Source: Syntrophotaleaceae bacterium
Lineage (GTDB): Bacteria; Desulfobacterota; Desulfuromonadia; Desulfuromonadales; Syntrophotaleaceae
DNA length: 64,000 nt
Direction of reading: 5' to 3'
Assembly: GCA_041390365.1 (NCBI GenBank)
Contig: JAWKQB010000001.1
Location: forward strand, 868,001-932,000
Part shown: positions 63,101 through 64,000 of the stretch, one piece after another
Numbering within the stretch: the stretch's first letter is position 1
Layout: each line of letters opens with the position of its first letter
Notes under the pieces: model-generated
Told to the model about the DNA's origin: nothing
Database searches by the model: none
The model's input: the letters and a program-made list of their open reading frames with translations, nothing else
Program-made: the position numbers and the translations under genes

Positions 63101-63314
63101 CGCCACCTTTGTCTTCTATCTGGGAGACCATCATTTCGGCACGCTGACCGCTTTTGTGACCGGCACTTCTTCCGACGACTTCTCCTTCACCTCGGCCCTG
63201 CCGCTCCAGGTATTGAAAGGTATGGCGCCGATCCTGCTGCCGGAAGTCGGTCGGGCGGCTCAAAAGGCGACGGCTCGGGCAGAGGGCGTAGCGGACGGGG
63301 AAGGAGAAGGGTAG
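60126..63314 (+). CDS. Class A penicillin-binding protein-like transglycosylase/transpeptidase
   Basis: 1062-residue bitopic protein. After a 60-residue basic cytoplasmic tail and a membrane helix (about 62-78), a GT51-like domain has E209 (LLFIENRDLL) and GGSTLATQ (250-257), but the second Glu of the usual K-x2-E motif reads K275-L-V-Q278. The transpeptidase domain has S541-T-A-K544, S647-I-N649 and K966-T-G968. It is longer than usual and diverged, so it may have lost glycosyltransferase activity. The GTG start at 60126 has no good ribosome site and is uncertain. Confidence 0.82.
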   Translation: MNTLDSQSTSAPTTESEEAHFHQNIDREPALRYSTDRQPGDVAVKINLLGLATTKLKRRRRILLPSLLAIIAAGAIFYFETQTSILQAMLLSRYAAGLQSHVEEGESDSIVFPQNGPFDSRLGYARMPEMLATLKENGLIISRQARFSNSLRNYAQSGFYLPYREKSQAGLQILDAAQRPMYRMTNPRHVYADFDEIPTVIVESLLFIENRDLLSNRHPKVNPAVDWGRFFKAVAAQAGEQVHIDLPSMGGSTLATQIEKYRHSAYGITASPVEKLVQMASASVRAYRNGPDTSAYRKQLVLDYLNTVPLSAAPGAGEVNGLGDGLYVWFGSDFQEMNRLLHHGRDGKGDPISRKAALLKQVISLMIAHRRPSYYLVNGRTELDMLTNKHLRVLTQNGIILTGMSEAAQAQPLIFRNFKENAAIPKVTSDKGVDVVRNRLAPLLGISLYDLDRMDLTVTSTLNSELQTRVGQFLKSLRDPEVAAEKGIVGQYLLSVDQADDISYSFTLYERTPSGNKVRVQTDTTGLPFNINEGSKLELGSTAKLRTLATYLEIIAELHRKLSNQPATVLHQLQQQQPDSLTFWVCSQLLKNSNIPLRELLDAAMQRPYSANPGQRYFTGGGIHTFGNFKKEDNQRIVTVAEALQSSINLPFVRVMQDIVNYTRATQWENPQQVLFDDRDSRREAVLAKFIDKESKVFLSRFWNKYKDKTAEERLETLLAGMRLTPLRLTIVHRHLLPQADEAAFIGFIRSRIPTTGLSDKKLSAMYEKYRPGAYNLQDMGYLASLHPVELWLLDYLQQPGEKSLDDAIHQSEGVRREVYGWLMRTRAKNARDSRVRTVLEIDAFSDIHRRWKALGYPFDHLVPSLATALGSSGDRPAALAELIAIILNDGQRYPTHRVTRLEFAGNTPYETIVQHPPARPGQVMEPEVARVLKEVLGQVVSKGTAQRLGNTFLLEEGLPLPIGGKTGTGDNRIVASTSGGYRISSRALNRTATFVFYLGDHHFGTLTAFVTGTSSDDFSFTSALPLQVLKGMAPILLPEVGRAAQKATARAEGVADGEGEG

Positions 63315-63386
63315 AAGGGTCGAAAAATGCTGCCATGGTTATAGAAAAGAGGTGATTCCACTCAACCGAAGCATGGCTCAAAACGC

Positions 63387-63425
63387 AAAAGCCGTGACGG
63401 GATCCAGGTCCCGCACGGCTTTTTT
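63387..63425. terminator. Bidirectional rho-independent terminator
   Basis: GCCGTGACGGGA (63391-63402) and TCCCGCACGGC (63409-63419) form a stem with one bulge, flanked by AAAA on the left and T6 on the right. It separates the penicillin-binding protein gene from the convergent small gene. Confidence 0.88.
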
Positions 63426-63463
63426 GCATCTTATCGGGGGTTTACAGTCCTTCTCAAATGGTA

Positions 63464-63661
63464 TCAGTGACGAGTGCTCGGTCCTTCGACCATCAGCCTC
63501 AGTTTACTCACATCATACTGGGCAAGCTGTTTTCGATCGTCCTCGGAAAGCCCTAATTTATCCGCCATTCCATGGGGATCGGCAAGGAATTCTTCTCGAA
63601 ATGCCGGGTCCATTATGGCTTTGGTAATCATTTTCCCAAAACCGGAATTGCTGTTCAGCAT
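63464..63661 (-). CDS. Os1348/NHLP-clan small protein
   Basis: 65-residue protein with AKAIMDPAFREEFLADPHG-like context (residues about 13-32: TKAIMDPAFREEFLADPHG) and LGLSEDDRKQLAQYD, matching the NHLP/Nif11-related leader fold of Os1348-like proteins, some of which are precursors of ribosomally made peptide natural products. AAGGAGG lies before the ATG. The C-terminal tail (SKLRLMVEGPSTRH) has no Cys and few modifiable residues, so a precursor role is doubtful. Confidence 0.7.
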   Translation of the reverse strand: MLNSNSGFGKMITKAIMDPAFREEFLADPHGMADKLGLSEDDRKQLAQYDVSKLRLMVEGPSTRH

Positions 63662-63817
63662 GATATCCTCCTTTTTCGTTAACTTGCATAGTCATTTACA
63701 GTTGAAGTATAACACTTTTGGTTATCTTTTGTGTGCGCATTTTTCCAAGGAACGGCAATTCACTAAAAAGCAGCTGAAAAAACAGATTGACTCGGAGAAA
63801 TTAAAAAAGTTAAAAGT

Positions 63818-63836
63818 AACAACATAAAATGTTGTT
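63818..63836. repeat. Inverted repeat AACAACAT-AAA-ATGTTGTT
   Basis: A perfect 8-base inverted repeat with a 3-base loop lies 19 bases before the partial gene at 63856. It could be an operator for that gene, or a minus-strand terminator since A8 precedes it on that strand's 3' side reading. Confidence 0.5.
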
Positions 63837-63855
63837 CAAAAAAAAGGGGGGAGTA

Positions 63856-64000
63856 ATGGTCGTCCGGGTATCGGAGCGTTTTGCCGACTTCGTTTGCGGG
63901 GAATCCGTGGACTCGGACATCGATCAGACCTCCAAAAGTGCCAGACCAGCCAGCCCAAGCGACAAAAACCAGCCTCCAAAACTGCTCGATCTCCTGAAGC
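63856..64000 (+). CDS. Unidentified protein, partial (runs off the window)
   Basis: From the ATG at 63856, 48 codons are open to the end of the window (VVRVSERFADFVCGESVDSD at the start). GGGGGGAG lies just upstream as a ribosome site. I do not recognise the sequence. The 194 bases before it (63662-63855) are AT-rich compared with the rest of the window. Confidence 0.5.
   Translation, partial: MVVRVSERFADFVCGESVDSDIDQTSKSARPASPSDKNQPPKLLDLLK

Overview
The window looks like chromosome of a deltaproteobacterium of the Desulfuromonadales (Geobacter / Desulfuromonas / Pelobacter-like). The evidence is gene content and order: tig-clpP-clpX-lon-HU, then an atypical type II secretion locus of the kind known from Geobacter (gspF-gspE-pilM/N/O/P-gspD-pseudopilins), then ftsE/ftsX-envC-ctpA-divergent deacetylase and xseA-xseB-ispA-dxs. 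Lysine 2,3-aminomutase/beta-lysine acetyltransferase genes, a hybrid-cluster protein and several 4Fe-4S proteins fit an anaerobe. The genus is inference; no rRNA gene is present.

Layout. (1) 1-4470: a broken outer-membrane protein gene, then a DUF1254/DUF1214 protein and a large arylsulfatase that look accessory. (2) 4471-9055: a Ste24-like membrane zinc protease on the minus strand, then on the plus strand a winged-helix/4Fe-4S protein, a DUF89 (ARMT1-like) protein and a flavodoxin-ferredoxin fusion. (3) 9234-13642, minus strand: a lipoprotein joining a MopE-type metal-binding motif to a CAP domain, and the operon marR-ablA-ablB for the osmolyte N-epsilon-acetyl-beta-lysine. (4) 13711-14415: tRNA-Pro, -Arg, -His and -Leu. 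(5) 14562-20647: tig, clpP, clpX, lon and HU, followed by tRNA-Asp. (6) 20945-29983: the secretion locus, with a secretin that carries a C-terminal cohesin-like domain. (7) 29990-35678: cell division and envelope genes, with ftsE and ftsX split by a repeat-filled spacer. (8) 35673-41796: a ParA-like ATPase on the minus strand, then xseA, xseB, ispA and dxs. (9) 41869-45533: a biotin operon bioW-bioF-bioH-bioC behind a clear BirA operator. (10) 45627-52269: rlmI-type methyltransferase with an ArsR regulator, DUF3108 protein, CBS/DHH pyrophosphatase and a YyaL-type thioredoxin-domain protein. (11) 52451-55125, minus strand: a KamA-type aminomutase, an ATP-grasp ligase and two remnants (GNAT and ATP-grasp) that suggest a partly decayed peptide/amino-acid modification cluster. 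(12) 55421-63314: hcp behind an FNR-type site, a cupin, htpG and a large class A penicillin-binding protein. (13) 63464-64000: an NHLP/Os1348-like small protein and the start of an unidentified gene that runs off the end.

Intergenic DNA is unusually rich in short tandem repeats. Arrays with a strict 7-base period occur at 45518-45612, 52375-52421 and 57912-57974, hexamer (AATCGA) arrays at 30792-30915 and 49742-49776, and a 9-base array at 57248-57292. Two copies of a larger palindromic element lie at 49979-50125 and 57667-57740.

Most interesting items: the BirA box and probable leaderless start of bioW together with coexisting BioW and BioC/BioH routes to pimelate; the decayed KamA/GNAT/ATP-grasp cluster; the hybrid secretion system with its cohesin-secretin; the 4Fe-4S/DUF89/flavodoxin-ferredoxin cluster; and the period-7 repeat families.
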